A stretch of DNA of 64,000 nt from Cytophagaceae bacterium (GCA_016722655.1 JADKIR010000004.1:3397130-3461129), one strand, 5' to 3'; positions 18,683-28,813 are shown, counted from the first letter of the stretch. Notes: generated by a model from the sequence alone, not told the origin. Made by a program: numbers and translations.

Positions 18683-21502
18683 ATGCGTCCAAAAAAATTA
18701 TTTTTGCTTGATGCCATGGCACTGATTTACAGAGCCCATTTTGCTTTTATCAAAAACCCCAGAATTACTTCAACAGGCCTCAATACAAGTGCCGTTTTTG
18801 GTTTTACCAATACTTTGTTGGAAGTGATTAAGAAAGAGAAGCCAACCCACCTGGCAGTGTGTTTTGATACAAAAGCCCCCACTTTTAGACATGAGCACTT
18901 TGTGGAATACAAGGCAAATCGTGAGGAACAACCTGAGGACATCACTGTGGCCATACCCCTTGTAAAAAGGTTGGTAAGGGCCATGAATATCGCTTTGATT
19001 GAAAAAGATGGCTTCGAAGCCGATGACGTGATTGGAACCCTGGCCAAAAAAGCACCCAGAGACGAATTTGATGTTTTCATGTACACACCCGACAAAGACT
19101 ATGGTCAGTTAGTAGATGAGCATATTTTCTTATATAAACCGGCATTTCTGGGCAATGGTGTTGAAATAATGGGTGTACCTGAAGTTTTGGCCAAATGGGA
19201 CATTAAACGCATTGACCAGGTGGTTGATATGCTGGGGTTGATGGGCGATAAAGTGGATAATATTCCCGGAATACCTGGGGTAGGGGAGAAAACAGCGGCT
19301 AAGTTGCTTGATCTTTATGATTCTGTGGAAGGAATACTTGAAAATGCCGACAAAGTACCCGGTAAAATGGGAGAAAAGATAAAAGCAGGGAAAGAGTCAG
19401 CTTTGATGTCAAAGTATCTGGCAAAAATAGAATTGGATGTTCCAGTGGCATTTGATGAAAAAGATCTGCTTTACGAAGAACCTCATTATGAGGAACTTTC
19501 GGCATTACTTGACGAGCTGGAATTCAGAACTTTGAAAACCCGACTTATTAAAAATGCTGATGGCACGCCCTCAGCTCAGGTCAATTCACCAGCTCCCAAA
19601 ACTAAAAAAGCAGCAGATACCAGTTCTCAAATGAACCTTTTTGGTGAAGCAGACACTGAGGAAGACAGCAATGAGACTAAAGGTGAAAAAGATACCATTG
19701 ATACAGTGGTGCATGAATATTATTTGATTCAGGCATCTGAAGAAAGGGCTGAATTGATTGAATATCTAATGGCACAGGAAGAGCTGTGTTTTGATACAGA
19801 AACTACTGATATTGAGGCTATTGATGCCGAAATTGTAGGGCTTTCTTTCGCATATAGACCTCATGAAGCCTATTACATTCCATTCCCGGCTAATCAGGAA
19901 GAAGCTAAAACGATACTAGAGGAATTCAGACAGGTTTTTGAAAATGAAAAAATCAGGAAAATTGCTCAAAACCTGAAATATGACCTTACAATTTTGGCAA
20001 ATTATGGAATTGACCTGAAAGGCGAGCTTTATGATACCATGTTGGCTCATTATATAGTAGAGCCAGAGCAAAGGCACGGGATGGACTATCTTGCTGCTAA
20101 TTATCTAAATTATGAACCAGTATCGATTGAAACTTTGATAGGTACAAAAGGTAAAAAGCAGGGAAATATGCGGGATGTTCCGTTGGAAAAAATCAAAGAA
20201 TATGCCGCGGAAGATGCCGATGTGACCATGCAACTCAAGCATATTCTTGATAAAGAACTTCGGAAAACTAACCAGGAAAAACTGTTGACCGCGGTAGAAG
20301 TACCTTTGGTGCGGGTACTGAGTGCAATGGAACGGGAAGGGGTGAAACTGGATGTAATGGCACTTGCCGAATTGCAGGAAACGCTTCAAAAGGATTTGGT
20401 TAGAACCCAGATGGAGATTTTCGAAATTGCAGGAATGGAATTTAATGTGGGTTCACCCAAGCAACTGGGCGAGATTCTCTTCGAAAAAATGAAAATTGAT
20501 GAGAAACCCAAAAAGACTCCAACCGGGCAATATGCCACTGGTGAAGATATTCTCAGTAATTACGAAGCGGAGCATAAAATTGTTCAGAAAATTCTTGATT
20601 TTCGGGAATTCAGTAAACTCAAAAGCACTTATGTAGAAGCCCTTCCTCAGCTTATTTCGAAGAAAACAGGCAGGATTCATACTTCATACAATCAGGCAGT
20701 TACGGCTACTGGCCGACTGAGTAGTACCAATCCCAATCTGCAAAATATACCTATCAGGACCGAACGAGGCCGGGAAATCAGGAAAGCATTTATTCCGAGA
20801 GACAGCGAACATTTGATACTTTCTGCCGATTACTCGCAGATTGAGCTCAGAATAATGGCCGCTTTCAGTGGTGATGAAAGTATGCTGGAGGCCTTTAACC
20901 AGGGAATTGACATTCACTCTACCACCGCTTCCAAGGTTTTTGGAGTAGGTTTGGCAGATGTCACCGGAGACATGAGAAGAAAAGCCAAAATGGTCAATTT
21001 TGGGATAATATACGGCATTTCAGCTTTCGGATTGGCTCAAAGGCTAGGAATTCCAAGAGGGGAAGCGAAGGATATTATTGATAATTATTTTGGACAATTT
21101 CCAAAAGTTAAGACCTTTATGGATGCCTGTATCAACAACGCACGAGACTTGAAATACGTGGAAACGATTTTGGGCAGAAGAAGATACCTCAGAGATATCA
21201 ATTCAGGTAACCAAACTAACCGTGGATTTGCCGAAAGAAACGCCATAAATGCTCCGATTCAGGGTTCAGCGGCTGATTTGATTAAAGTAGCCATGATTAA
21301 TATTCATGATTACTTTAGGCAGGAAAACCTAAAGTCAAAGATGATTCTCCAGGTGCATGACGAATTGGTCTTTGATGCTCACATTTCTGAAATTGAACTA
21401 TTGAAAGAAAAAGTCGATTATTTCATGGCTACGGCTATTCCGATGAATGTAAAAATTGAGACAGGAATTGGAGTAGGAAAGAACTGGCTGGAGGCACATT
21501 AG
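18683..21502 (+). CDS. polA: DNA polymerase I
   Basis: This 939-residue enzyme has all three domains. The 5' nuclease (residues 1-290) has LFLLDAMALIYRAHFAF and DGFEADDVIGTLA. The 3'-5' exonuclease (about 350-530) has its catalytic acids visible in FDTETTD, NLKYDLTIL and YAAEDADVTM, so proofreading looks intact. The polymerase (about 560-939) has SADYSQIELRIMA, RRKAKMVNFGIIYGISAFGL and QVHDELVFD. It removes Okazaki primers and fills repair gaps. A Ser/Glu-rich linker (SSQMNLFGEADTEEDSNE) joins the nuclease and exonuclease parts. Confidence 0.97.
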   Translation: MRPKKLFLLDAMALIYRAHFAFIKNPRITSTGLNTSAVFGFTNTLLEVIKKEKPTHLAVCFDTKAPTFRHEHFVEYKANREEQPEDITVAIPLVKRLVRAMNIALIEKDGFEADDVIGTLAKKAPRDEFDVFMYTPDKDYGQLVDEHIFLYKPAFLGNGVEIMGVPEVLAKWDIKRIDQVVDMLGLMGDKVDNIPGIPGVGEKTAAKLLDLYDSVEGILENADKVPGKMGEKIKAGKESALMSKYLAKIELDVPVAFDEKDLLYEEPHYEELSALLDELEFRTLKTRLIKNADGTPSAQVNSPAPKTKKAADTSSQMNLFGEADTEEDSNETKGEKDTIDTVVHEYYLIQASEERAELIEYLMAQEELCFDTETTDIEAIDAEIVGLSFAYRPHEAYYIPFPANQEEAKTILEEFRQVFENEKIRKIAQNLKYDLTILANYGIDLKGELYDTMLAHYIVEPEQRHGMDYLAANYLNYEPVSIETLIGTKGKKQGNMRDVPLEKIKEYAAEDADVTMQLKHILDKELRKTNQEKLLTAVEVPLVRVLSAMEREGVKLDVMALAELQETLQKDLVRTQMEIFEIAGMEFNVGSPKQLGEILFEKMKIDEKPKKTPTGQYATGEDILSNYEAEHKIVQKILDFREFSKLKSTYVEALPQLISKKTGRIHTSYNQAVTATGRLSSTNPNLQNIPIRTERGREIRKAFIPRDSEHLILSADYSQIELRIMAAFSGDESMLEAFNQGIDIHSTTASKVFGVGLADVTGDMRRKAKMVNFGIIYGISAFGLAQRLGIPRGEAKDIIDNYFGQFPKVKTFMDACINNARDLKYVETILGRRRYLRDINSGNQTNRGFAERNAINAPIQGSAADLIKVAMINIHDYFRQENLKSKMILQVHDELVFDAHISEIELLKEKVDYFMATAIPMNVKIETGIGVGKNWLEAH

Positions 21503-21660
21503 ATTCACTAAATTGATTTTGTTTTACTTGATATCAAACTGTTTATTTACAAATGTATATAAGCATGATTTTGGTCATTGGATTGTTCTTGAATAAAATA
21601 TAGTTTCGCTGATAATAATAGTACCTGACGATTATTCCAGAATGGTCAGGACACCATGAA

Positions 21661-22083
21661 ATGTTAGCAAACCGATATAAAGTATATTCATATTTTCTTA
21701 TCCCTACAGGAATATTATTTCTTATTTTCTACCTCAGAGGCATAAAACCCGAATTTTTAAACATTCCGGTATTTGCCATTGCCAGTACATATATTGAAAA
21801 CCGTACTTTCAGTATGGTCCAGACCAACGCTATGGACGAACTTGGTTTTTTGTTCCTGATTTCAGGAATATTACTTTTGGTTTTGACTCAGGAAAAAAAC
21901 GAAAATTTTCTGCTAAATGAATTAAGGTTAAAAGCATTTTTTTTCGCTTTTAAGTTTACAATGGTGCTTTGGTTGATCTGTTATTTCCTGTTTTATGGAT
22001 ATATCATTTTTCCCATCTCTATGCTTTCTTTTCTTTTCTTTATATTGGTTTATTATGTGTATTTCAGAATTATTTGCAGGTAA
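21661..22083 (+). CDS. Four-span membrane protein, unknown
   Basis: This 140-residue protein has about four hydrophobic spans (YSYFLIPTGILFLIFYL, GFLFLISGILLLVLTQ, FAFKFTMVLWLICYFLF and the C-terminal SMLSFLFFILVYYVYFRI). A conserved-looking extracytoplasmic loop has NIPVFAIAST. I recognise the pattern from Bacteroidota hypothetical proteins but not a function. It is followed 17 bases later by a lipoprotein gene on the same strand. Confidence 0.7.
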   Translation: MLANRYKVYSYFLIPTGILFLIFYLRGIKPEFLNIPVFAIASTYIENRTFSMVQTNAMDELGFLFLISGILLLVLTQEKNENFLLNELRLKAFFFAFKFTMVLWLICYFLFYGYIIFPISMLSFLFFILVYYVYFRIICR

Positions 22084-22100
22084 TTTAAATATTAAATAAA

Positions 22101-22733
22101 ATGAAAATATTACATTTCACATCCCTTTTTTTATTAGTTGGATTGACTTCCTGTGATTTATTTGATTCTGCAAATCCGGATTCAAAATTGGGTGGAGATC
22201 AATCTGTAATAGGTGAAGTAGGCAATACGTTTTCACTCGGAAGTATATCTGGGGTAAATGGATTTAAAGCCGAAGTTAAGACTTTAGATGCAGGTGTGAG
22301 TGATATTTCGGCAAGTCTAACGATTTCAGACCCGGTAATTCTGGAAATGGCTAAGTCAGTGCCGGAATTTAAATGGAACGGAAATACCTTAAGTGTCACA
22401 AAAAAATACCGAATTACTGAAGAGGGTATTCAAAATGTTTATGATGAGGGAAATTTTACATTGGTTAAATACGATGATAAAGTTGGCGATTCCTACTCTA
22501 TCAAAGTTGATGGGAAAAAAATTACCAGAGAAGTGGAATATAAATCAACCACTGATGATTATGGATGGGGAATGATGAACATAAAAGTCATGAAAGTGGG
22601 AGAGACGGGTCGTCCTGTAGCAGGTGTATCCAAAATAGAATATATCTTGAATCATAAATTCGGTGTTGTGGGTTTCAAGGCCTATTTCGAAGATGGAAGC
22701 AGTAAAGAAGTGAGGTTTTTTAGTAAAAATTAA
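22101..22733 (+). CDS. Lipoprotein, unknown
   Basis: This 210-residue protein has a lipobox at the end of its signal sequence (LFLLVGLTSC, Cys at about residue 19), followed by DLFDSANPDS. The rest is a beta-rich domain with no recognised motif. It is expected to be anchored in the outer or inner membrane. A long hairpin follows the gene. Confidence 0.72.
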   Translation: MKILHFTSLFLLVGLTSCDLFDSANPDSKLGGDQSVIGEVGNTFSLGSISGVNGFKAEVKTLDAGVSDISASLTISDPVILEMAKSVPEFKWNGNTLSVTKKYRITEEGIQNVYDEGNFTLVKYDDKVGDSYSIKVDGKKITREVEYKSTTDDYGWGMMNIKVMKVGETGRPVAGVSKIEYILNHKFGVVGFKAYFEDGSSKEVRFFSKN

Positions 22734-22759
22734 GCAATATATCATTTATCTATACCCTT

Positions 22760-22807
22760 AAATAAACCGCTCGGGGCTTCTGTTTTAAAATGGAAGTCCC
22801 GTTTATT
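22760..22807 (+). terminator. Long hairpin, probable terminator
   Basis: AAATAAAC...CGGGGCTTC pairs with GAAGTCCCG...GTTTATTT. The right arm ends in a T-rich stretch, 25 bases after the lipoprotein stop. Confidence 0.6.
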
Positions 22808-22817
22808 TCATAAATTT

Positions 22818-23228
22818 ATGTTATTACGAGATCCAAATATTCCAATTTCCAGTGAAGTTCTTGCCGAAGCCTTGGGTGATGCCTTTGGAGCATATCAAAC
22901 TTTGGAAAAAGATTTAATTGAGCGTCTTGGATTGATTTATCAATGGAATTTTTATAAAGACGGAAAAGCCTGGTTATGTAAAGTTAGCTTTAAGAAAAAA
23001 ACGGTTTTTTGGCTTTCAGTGTGGGAAGGTTATTTTAAAATCACATTCTATTTTTCAGAAAAAACACTAACAGGCATCTTAGATTTACCTGTAAACAGGC
23101 AAATAGTAGAACTTTTAAATAATGGTGTTCATATAGGCAAGTTTATTCCTTTGACTTTGGATATACACAACCAAAAATTGTTTTCGGATCTAAATGAAAT
23201 AATCAAATATAAAATGAGTCTGAAATAA
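22818..23228 (+). CDS. DUF3788 family protein
   Basis: This 136-residue protein shows the DUF3788 pattern: YQWNFYKDGKAWLCKVSFKKKTVFWLSVW, then YFKITFYFSEKT and a hydrophobic core. The fold is a small cytoplasmic alpha/beta domain of unknown function, often annotated near AraC-type or stress genes. It is the first of two same-strand genes, with the EFR1 ferredoxin 22 bases downstream. Confidence 0.82.
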   Translation: MLLRDPNIPISSEVLAEALGDAFGAYQTLEKDLIERLGLIYQWNFYKDGKAWLCKVSFKKKTVFWLSVWEGYFKITFYFSEKTLTGILDLPVNRQIVELLNNGVHIGKFIPLTLDIHNQKLFSDLNEIIKYKMSLK

Positions 23229-23250
23229 TATATCTTCACTCTGAAATGCT

Positions 23251-24282
23251 ATGAAAAGTATCGAAATCTATTTTTTTTCAGGTACAGGCAATGCCAAAAG
23301 AATAGCACTTTGGATCAATCATCAGGCTCAAAAACACTTGATACCATGCCACCTTCACAATATTGCACACATAAAATTCAAATCTTTTGAGGTGCCTGAA
23401 AAGGGCTCATCAATTTTTATTATCTCCCCCATCCATGGGTTTAATTTCCCTAAAATTACCCTCGATTTCATCCGAAATTTCCCCAAAGGCTCAAACCAGG
23501 TAGTGCTCATGAATACCCGTGGTGGAATGAAAATTGGAAATTGGGTTACTCCAGGATTGACCGGCATTGCTTTTTTCCTTAGCAGTTTGTGGTTAAAAAT
23601 AAAAGGATACACCATACAGGGGCAAATTCCTTATGATATGCCGTCAAATTGGATTTCCCTCCATCCGGCTATTAGACCAAATGCATCAGGTTTTATCCAT
23701 GAGGTGATTAAAAACCGTGTCGAAAAACATTGTGAAATGCTGTTTAGGGGGAATAATTTATTTATTTCCAGACGAGAAATTATTCAGGATGTATTGATTG
23801 CCCCCATTAGTTTTTTGTATTACTTTTTTGGTCGTTTCTTTTTAGCCAAAACATTTTATGCTTCACATCATTGTGACAACTGTGGTATTTGTATAAAAGA
23901 TTGTCCTGTTGACGCCATCGTCGAAGTCAATGGCAGGCCTTTTTGGACACACAAATGCGAAAACTGTATGCATTGCATGAACAATTGCCCGCAGAATGCT
24001 ATTGAGGTTTCAAATGTACTCGGTATAGTAAGCTTTTTAGTCTATTCTATTGTAACCGCCATAATCTTTAGATTTCTTTCTTTTGATTTCCAATTGGGAG
24101 TAATTGCTAAATTTCTGGTAACGAACCTTATTTTCTTTTTAATCTTATATTTTTTATATTATATTCAGCATCAGATACTTAGAAATAATTTCATTGCCAA
24201 ACTGATAGCACATTCTTCCTTGACTTTCTATAAGTTTTGGGGCAGATACAAATCAATGGTTACAAAAGATAAAAAAAAGTAA
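23251..24282 (+). CDS. EFR1 family flavodoxin-ferredoxin
   Basis: This 343-residue protein begins with a flavodoxin-like domain (IEIYFFSGTGNAKRIA, residues 4-19). It carries two 4Fe-4S clusters: Cys 208, 211, 214 and 218 (CDNCGICIKDCP) and Cys 236, 239, 242 and 246 (CENCMHCMNNCP). Two or three membrane spans follow, so it is likely bound to the inner membrane facing the cytoplasm. It transfers electrons, but the partner is unknown. Confidence 0.9.
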   Translation: MKSIEIYFFSGTGNAKRIALWINHQAQKHLIPCHLHNIAHIKFKSFEVPEKGSSIFIISPIHGFNFPKITLDFIRNFPKGSNQVVLMNTRGGMKIGNWVTPGLTGIAFFLSSLWLKIKGYTIQGQIPYDMPSNWISLHPAIRPNASGFIHEVIKNRVEKHCEMLFRGNNLFISRREIIQDVLIAPISFLYYFFGRFFLAKTFYASHHCDNCGICIKDCPVDAIVEVNGRPFWTHKCENCMHCMNNCPQNAIEVSNVLGIVSFLVYSIVTAIIFRFLSFDFQLGVIAKFLVTNLIFFLILYFLYYIQHQILRNNFIAKLIAHSSLTFYKFWGRYKSMVTKDKKK

Positions 24283-24460
24283 ACCAAATATGGCCTTAAA
24301 TAAAAATATGTGTTTTTAAATGATTATATGAGTTTTATCATTGGAATAATAAGTAATATTTTAGAAGTTTAGAGCATAAAATTTCCATAAAATGTACATT
24401 TAAAATGCTTTGATTTTTTTGGTTTGTATTAACTATTTTATAACTAAATATCCTTAAATC

Positions 24461-25129
24461 ATGAAAACATGCAGGTGGTTAGTAATTCCCGTAATTTTGT
24501 TATTTTTCACATCTTTTACCTTTGCACAAAAAATAGGCGTTAAGATTGGTGCCAGTTTAGCAGATATCTCTTATGTTTCTGAAGGAGAAAACTTTAATGA
24601 TGATCTGAAAATCAGAGCCGGATTCCATGCCGGACTTTTGGCTGAAATGCCGCTTTCTGAAAAACTTGCAGTGGAATTGGGCCTTATTTTAAATCAAAAA
24701 GGCTATCGCATGAGTGGCAGTGAAGAAGAAGATGGATATAATTATTCTTATTCTGGCTCTGCAAGTGTTATTTATGCCGATATCCCTTTAAATATCAAAG
24801 CTTATTTCGAACTCGAAAACGACATGAAAGTTTTTGCAACCGTTGGACCTTATGTCGGTGCCGGAGTTTTAGGTAATTCCAAATATAAAATTACTGTAGA
24901 TGGTGAATCAGAATCAGATTCAGAAAAATTAGTTTTTGGCTCTGATGAAGACAGCGATTTTAAAAGACTGGATTATGGGGTTGGAGTAGGAGTTGGCGTG
25001 GCTATGGAAAAACTCCAGTTTGGTATCAATTACAATTATGGACTTGCCAATATTGCTCCCGGTGGAGATGCCGACAATAAATTCTCAAATCGGGTGATAG
25101 GAATTTCTCTAAGTTATTTTTTAAAATAA
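24461..25129 (+). CDS. PorT-like outer-membrane beta-barrel protein
   Basis: This 222-residue protein has a signal peptide (ending TFAQ) and an eight-strand barrel pattern: KIGVKIGASLADIS, HAGLLAEMPLSEKLAVELGLILNQKGY, ADIPLNIKAYFE, FATVGPYVGAGV, and a C-terminal aromatic ending (VIGISLSYFLK). These match porin-family PorT-like proteins. Acidic loops (SEEEDGYNYS, ESESDSEK) face outward. It is the upstream member of a tandem pair of paralogues. Confidence 0.85.
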   Translation: MKTCRWLVIPVILLFFTSFTFAQKIGVKIGASLADISYVSEGENFNDDLKIRAGFHAGLLAEMPLSEKLAVELGLILNQKGYRMSGSEEEDGYNYSYSGSASVIYADIPLNIKAYFELENDMKVFATVGPYVGAGVLGNSKYKITVDGESESDSEKLVFGSDEDSDFKRLDYGVGVGVGVAMEKLQFGINYNYGLANIAPGGDADNKFSNRVIGISLSYFLK

Positions 25130-25150
25130 AATAATCCGTGTGATAAAAAG

Positions 25151-25174
25151 AGGAGAGGAGACTCTCCTTTTTTT
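25151..25174 (+). terminator. Rho-independent terminator
   Basis: GGAGAG/CTCTCC stem with a GAGA loop and a run of seven or more T, about 20 bases after the first PorT-like gene. Confidence 0.85.
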
Positions 25175-25486
25175 ATGCTATTTTTCCAATTCGGAGAATG
25201 AATATTAAAACCAAAAGGATTATTATTTTTCGATTACAAGTAAGTTAGGATATATAAAATCATTTAAAAAGCATCGATTACCGAATTTTATTAATGTTAT
25301 TTCAATTTAAAAAATTATCTCAAATCTTTATTCTATAAAACAAGTAGGATTCAAATTTCGGAATATTGGTTATGAACCTTTATTAGTTTCTTGAAATCCG
25401 ACTTTTATTTTTTCTTTAATTATTTTTTCATATTTTTATCTTATAATTAATCCGTAAATAAATTTTAAACATAAATCTCTTTTTTC
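25175..25486 (+). other. AT-rich intergenic stretch between barrel paralogues
   Basis: About 310 bases with no ORF or hairpin seen. It must include the promoter of the second PorT-like gene. AT-rich throughout, with no exact TAnnTTTG match near the start. Confidence 0.5.
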
Positions 25487-26119
25487 ATGAAAAAAATCAG
25501 CCACTTAGTTCTTTTCTTTTTCCTTTTTGCAGGAAGTTTTAATGCTTTTTCACAAGAAATCGGCCTTAGGGCAGGGGTCAACTTATCCAATCTGCTTATC
25601 AAAGACAGTGAGGAAAATGGATTTAAACCGGGCTTAAATTTGGGTGTAATCGGCGAGTATCCTCTAACCGAAACTATTTTTGTTGAATCAGGATTGTTAT
25701 TTTCTCAAAAAGGCACTCGCTATAGCGAGTCTGAAGATGGTGAAAAATTGACTGTCAAGTTTGGATTAAATTATTTAGAAATTCCAATTTTTGCAAAGCT
25801 ATATCATGAACTAGATAATGATATGCAGGTTTTTGGTTCTGTGGGGCCGTATGTAGGTGTGGGTCTAAATGGTAAATTAAAATTAAAATATTCCTACGAT
25901 GGTGATTCTGAGTCGGAAACAGAGTCTATTGATTTTGGCGATGATCTTAAAAGATTAGATTATGGTTTAGGAATAGGGGCTGGTGTTAGAAAAGAGAATT
26001 TACAATTAGGATTAAACTTTAATTTTGGATTGGCCAATCTTGATCCAGATGGCGATAGTGATTACCGTACTTCAAACCTTGCAATTGGAGTAAATTTCAC
26101 TTATTTTCTTAACAAATAA
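25487..26119 (+). CDS. PorT-like outer-membrane beta-barrel protein (paralogue)
   Basis: This 210-residue protein has a signal peptide (FNAFSQ) and the same barrel motifs as the previous gene: IGLRAGVNLSN, IGEYPLTETIFVESGLLFSQKG, YLEIPIFAKLYHELDNDMQVFGSVGPYVGVGL and a C-terminal FTYFLNK. Similarity to the upstream copy is evident along the whole length, which points to a tandem duplication. It has its own promoter gap and terminator, so it is expressed separately. Confidence 0.85.
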   Translation: MKKISHLVLFFFLFAGSFNAFSQEIGLRAGVNLSNLLIKDSEENGFKPGLNLGVIGEYPLTETIFVESGLLFSQKGTRYSESEDGEKLTVKFGLNYLEIPIFAKLYHELDNDMQVFGSVGPYVGVGLNGKLKLKYSYDGDSESETESIDFGDDLKRLDYGLGIGAGVRKENLQLGLNFNFGLANLDPDGDSDYRTSNLAIGVNFTYFLNK

Positions 26120-26147
26120 GGTATAATTGATATTTTTCAATGATTGA

Positions 26148-26182
26148 AGGCAGCCATTTTTTTAATTGGCTGTCTTTTTTTT
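26148..26182 (+). terminator. Rho-independent terminator
   Basis: GGCAGCCA and TGGCTGTC pair with a T/A loop, followed by eight T. About 30 bases after the second PorT-like gene. Confidence 0.85.
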
Positions 26183-26225
26183 ATAAAAATTATTACATTA
26201 GCATTATACCCTGTAAAAACCAGAA

Positions 26226-27668
26226 ATGTCAACAAATTATCTTTTACTTATCATATTTGGATATTTCCTGATACTAATGATTGTATCAAGGATAACCTCG
26301 CGAAAATCTAAGGCTAATACTTTTTTTGATGGTGACCATAAATCTCCCTGGCTTTTAGTAGCATTTGGGATGATTGGAAGTGGAATTTCGGCTGTATCCC
26401 TCGTATCGATTCCCGGAAATGTTGGGAATGAAAACCTTTACTATTTTCAATTTATTTTAGGAACTATTCTAGGGTATTTATTTATAGCTTTTATATTGAT
26501 ACCCATATTTTTCAAACAAAAACTCGTTTCGATTTATACTTATCTGCAAAACCGCTTCGGTGAAGTCACCTACAAAACCGGAGCTTCGTTTTTTATGGTT
26601 TCACAGTCGTTTGGTGCCGCATTACGTTTGTTATTGTCTGTAAAAATCCTTCAGAAAGCATTTTTTGACCAATTAAATATTCCGCCGGCATTAACAATTT
26701 TATTGGTTTTGGTCATGATTTGGCTTTATACCAATCAATCAGGCATAAAAACCATTGTTTGGACCGACGCATTACAATCTTTGTTTTTGATTTCGGTAAT
26801 CGTGATCTCGATTTTTTCCATTGTAAAAGCTTTGGATACAGGGGAAAAGAGTATTTTGAATGCTATTATCGCAGATCCTAAATTCAAATTTTTTGATTTT
26901 GACCTTAATTCCGGCACCAATTTTTTCAAGCAATTTATTTCCGGATTTTTGATCACGGTGGCATTGGTTGGTTTGGATCAAAGCATGATGCAAAAAACAC
27001 TAACAGTAAACAATGCAACTGATGCCAAACGCAATGTGCTCACTTTCAGTTTTTTTATTGCTTCTGCTCAAACACTATTTTTGTTTCTGGGAGTATTACT
27101 TTACATGTTTGCTACTCAAAAAGGCCTTCAATTGCCATCAGAAGGTGGGAAGTTTACCAGTCCTGATGAATTGTTTCCAACACTGACGATGAATTATTTT
27201 GGAAGCATAGGAGTGATTGCTTTTTTTATTGGAGTGGTGGCTTCAACTTTCGCCAGTATTGACAGTTGCATAGCTGCACTTACAACAAGCCTGAGTTATG
27301 ACTTCTTCGATTTTGAGAAAAAATCAGATGCTTCAAAAAAGAAACTGAAAAACACCGTTTTGATTGCTGTTAACCTGGTTATGTATTTGATTGTTCTTTC
27401 ATTTTGGAACTCAGAAGGATCTATCATTAACTCAATATTTAAAGTGGCAGGATATACCTACGGACCGCTTTTGGGTATTTTTCTGATTGGATTATTTACG
27501 AAGATCAAATTCAATGAAAAGTTCGTGCCTTATATGGCTATTACAGCTCCGGTTTTAACTTTTGGGTTAAATTATTGGCTTGAAAGTCAGGGTTTTAGTC
27601 TTGGTTTTTTGAACATTTTGATTAATGCTATTTTTACAATAATATTATTATGGATAATAAAGAAATAG
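26226..27668 (+). CDS. Sodium:solute symporter family transporter
   Basis: This 480-residue protein has about 13 membrane spans and SSS-family marks: MIGSGISAVSLVSIPG near the first spans, GFLITVALVGLDQSMMQKTLT and VVASTFASIDSCIAALTTSLSYDFF, which is typical of the sodium-binding helix. It imports an unknown solute with sodium through the inner membrane. Its end overlaps the GNAT gene start by 19 bases, so the two form an operon. Confidence 0.9.
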   Translation: MSTNYLLLIIFGYFLILMIVSRITSRKSKANTFFDGDHKSPWLLVAFGMIGSGISAVSLVSIPGNVGNENLYYFQFILGTILGYLFIAFILIPIFFKQKLVSIYTYLQNRFGEVTYKTGASFFMVSQSFGAALRLLLSVKILQKAFFDQLNIPPALTILLVLVMIWLYTNQSGIKTIVWTDALQSLFLISVIVISIFSIVKALDTGEKSILNAIIADPKFKFFDFDLNSGTNFFKQFISGFLITVALVGLDQSMMQKTLTVNNATDAKRNVLTFSFFIASAQTLFLFLGVLLYMFATQKGLQLPSEGGKFTSPDELFPTLTMNYFGSIGVIAFFIGVVASTFASIDSCIAALTTSLSYDFFDFEKKSDASKKKLKNTVLIAVNLVMYLIVLSFWNSEGSIINSIFKVAGYTYGPLLGIFLIGLFTKIKFNEKFVPYMAITAPVLTFGLNYWLESQGFSLGFLNILINAIFTIILLWIIKK

Positions 27669-28105
27669 TTTTTTTGCCAGAAACCCGTCAGGAGATTTTT
27701 GACAAATGTGCGGCCATGATGGTGGCCACGGATCCCTGGATTACACTCGGAATGGATAAAGAACGCTGTTTGAAGGCTTTTGAGGGTGAATGCAAAGAGA
27801 TCTTTTCGGTTTGGAAAAGTGGTAAAATTGCAGGATTTGTAATTTTACAGATGTGCGGTACGTTTCGTGGTTATATTCAGACACTTCTCGTGGCGGAAGA
27901 ATATCGCGGTCAAGGTATTGCAAACCAAATTCTAAAGTTCTGTGAGAACCATATTCATAAGATTTCGCCCAATGTGTTTATGTGTGTTTCATCTTTTAAT
28001 ACACATGCCCGAAAAGTTTATGAAAAGTATGGATTTGAGGAAATTGGGGTGCTTAAAGACTTCATAAAACCTGGTTTTGATGAAATATTACTTTGGAAAA
28101 GGTAA
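27650..28105 (+). CDS. GNAT family N-acetyltransferase
   Basis: This 151-residue enzyme has the acetyl-CoA pocket LLVAEEYRGQGIANQIL (V-x-x-x-x-R-G-x-G-I/A), a strand FVILQMCGTFRGYIQ before it and the late helix SFNTHARKVYEKYGFEEIG. It transfers acetyl groups to an unknown substrate. Overlap of 19 bases with the upstream transporter gene suggests a shared function, for example modifying an imported solute (inference). Confidence 0.9.
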   Translation: MDNKEIVFLPETRQEIFDKCAAMMVATDPWITLGMDKERCLKAFEGECKEIFSVWKSGKIAGFVILQMCGTFRGYIQTLLVAEEYRGQGIANQILKFCENHIHKISPNVFMCVSSFNTHARKVYEKYGFEEIGVLKDFIKPGFDEILLWKR

Positions 28106-28177
28106 AAAAAAGTCTCTTCCATTGCCAATCGGGAGATTTAATTATATTAATAATGTAAATTATTGGCTTAAATACAG

Positions 28178-28567
28178 TTACTTATCATAGCTAAAGCCAG
28201 ATCCATCCCAATAAACCTTTCTGGTGTTTTGGTCAACAATAGTAAAATTAGTGGCAGTAATAGTAACACCATTTCTACCGGCTACTACTATGACATCCAA
28301 AGATTCATAGGAATTTTTTATTGTTCCGCCAGTTTGAAGTTTGGTCCTTTGGATTTCTTTCGATCGCTTTTCTCCGGGAGCCAACTTATTATTTGGCCCT
28401 ATAGTTTCTCCATTTGTATAAAGGTGAACGTCTTCTTTAGAATCATTTACCATTGTGAGCATAAAGGTAGGACTAACCATTTCTTCGCACCTTTCATCAC
28501 ATCCAAAAATATTGAAAAGGAAAAAAACCGACAATATAACTTTTGCTGAAAAAAGTCTTACTTTCAT
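28178..28567 (-). CDS. Lipoprotein, unknown
   Basis: About 129 residues from the start MKVRLFSAKVIL; the in-frame ATG six codons upstream is less signal-like. The lipobox is LFNIFGC, followed by DERCEEMVSPTF. The mature part is beta-rich and includes FTIVDQNTRKVYWDGSG near the end. Expected to be lipid-anchored; no family recognised. It is convergent with the GNAT gene. Confidence 0.65.
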   Translation of the reverse strand: MKVRLFSAKVILSVFFLFNIFGCDERCEEMVSPTFMLTMVNDSKEDVHLYTNGETIGPNNKLAPGEKRSKEIQRTKLQTGGTIKNSYESLDVIVVAGRNGVTITATNFTIVDQNTRKVYWDGSGFSYDK

Positions 28568-28813
28568 AATTTTAAAATAAAACAAATTTTAAGTAAATTA
28601 TACAAAATAAAAATGATGATTATCAGTCAATTAAAAATATTAAATGCACGGGATATAATTTTAGTTTAGGAGATAAACTTGAAAAAATCACCAAAGAAAA
28701 TACTCTTCTTATTGATAAAAATCAAGTGGTATCGATATTGAAATTAATCCAAAAAATTATGTAATTTTCGGAGAAATCGAGAGAAATCTAAATTAACAAA
28801 GACCAAATAATAA
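28568..28813. other. Intergenic region with a possible gene remnant
   Basis: About 245 bases. From about 28610 to 28760 one plus-strand frame is open for some 50 codons (DDYQSIKNIKCTGYNF then GDKLEKITKENTLL) but lacks an ATG. It could be a decayed coding fragment, which I cannot assign. Confidence 0.4.
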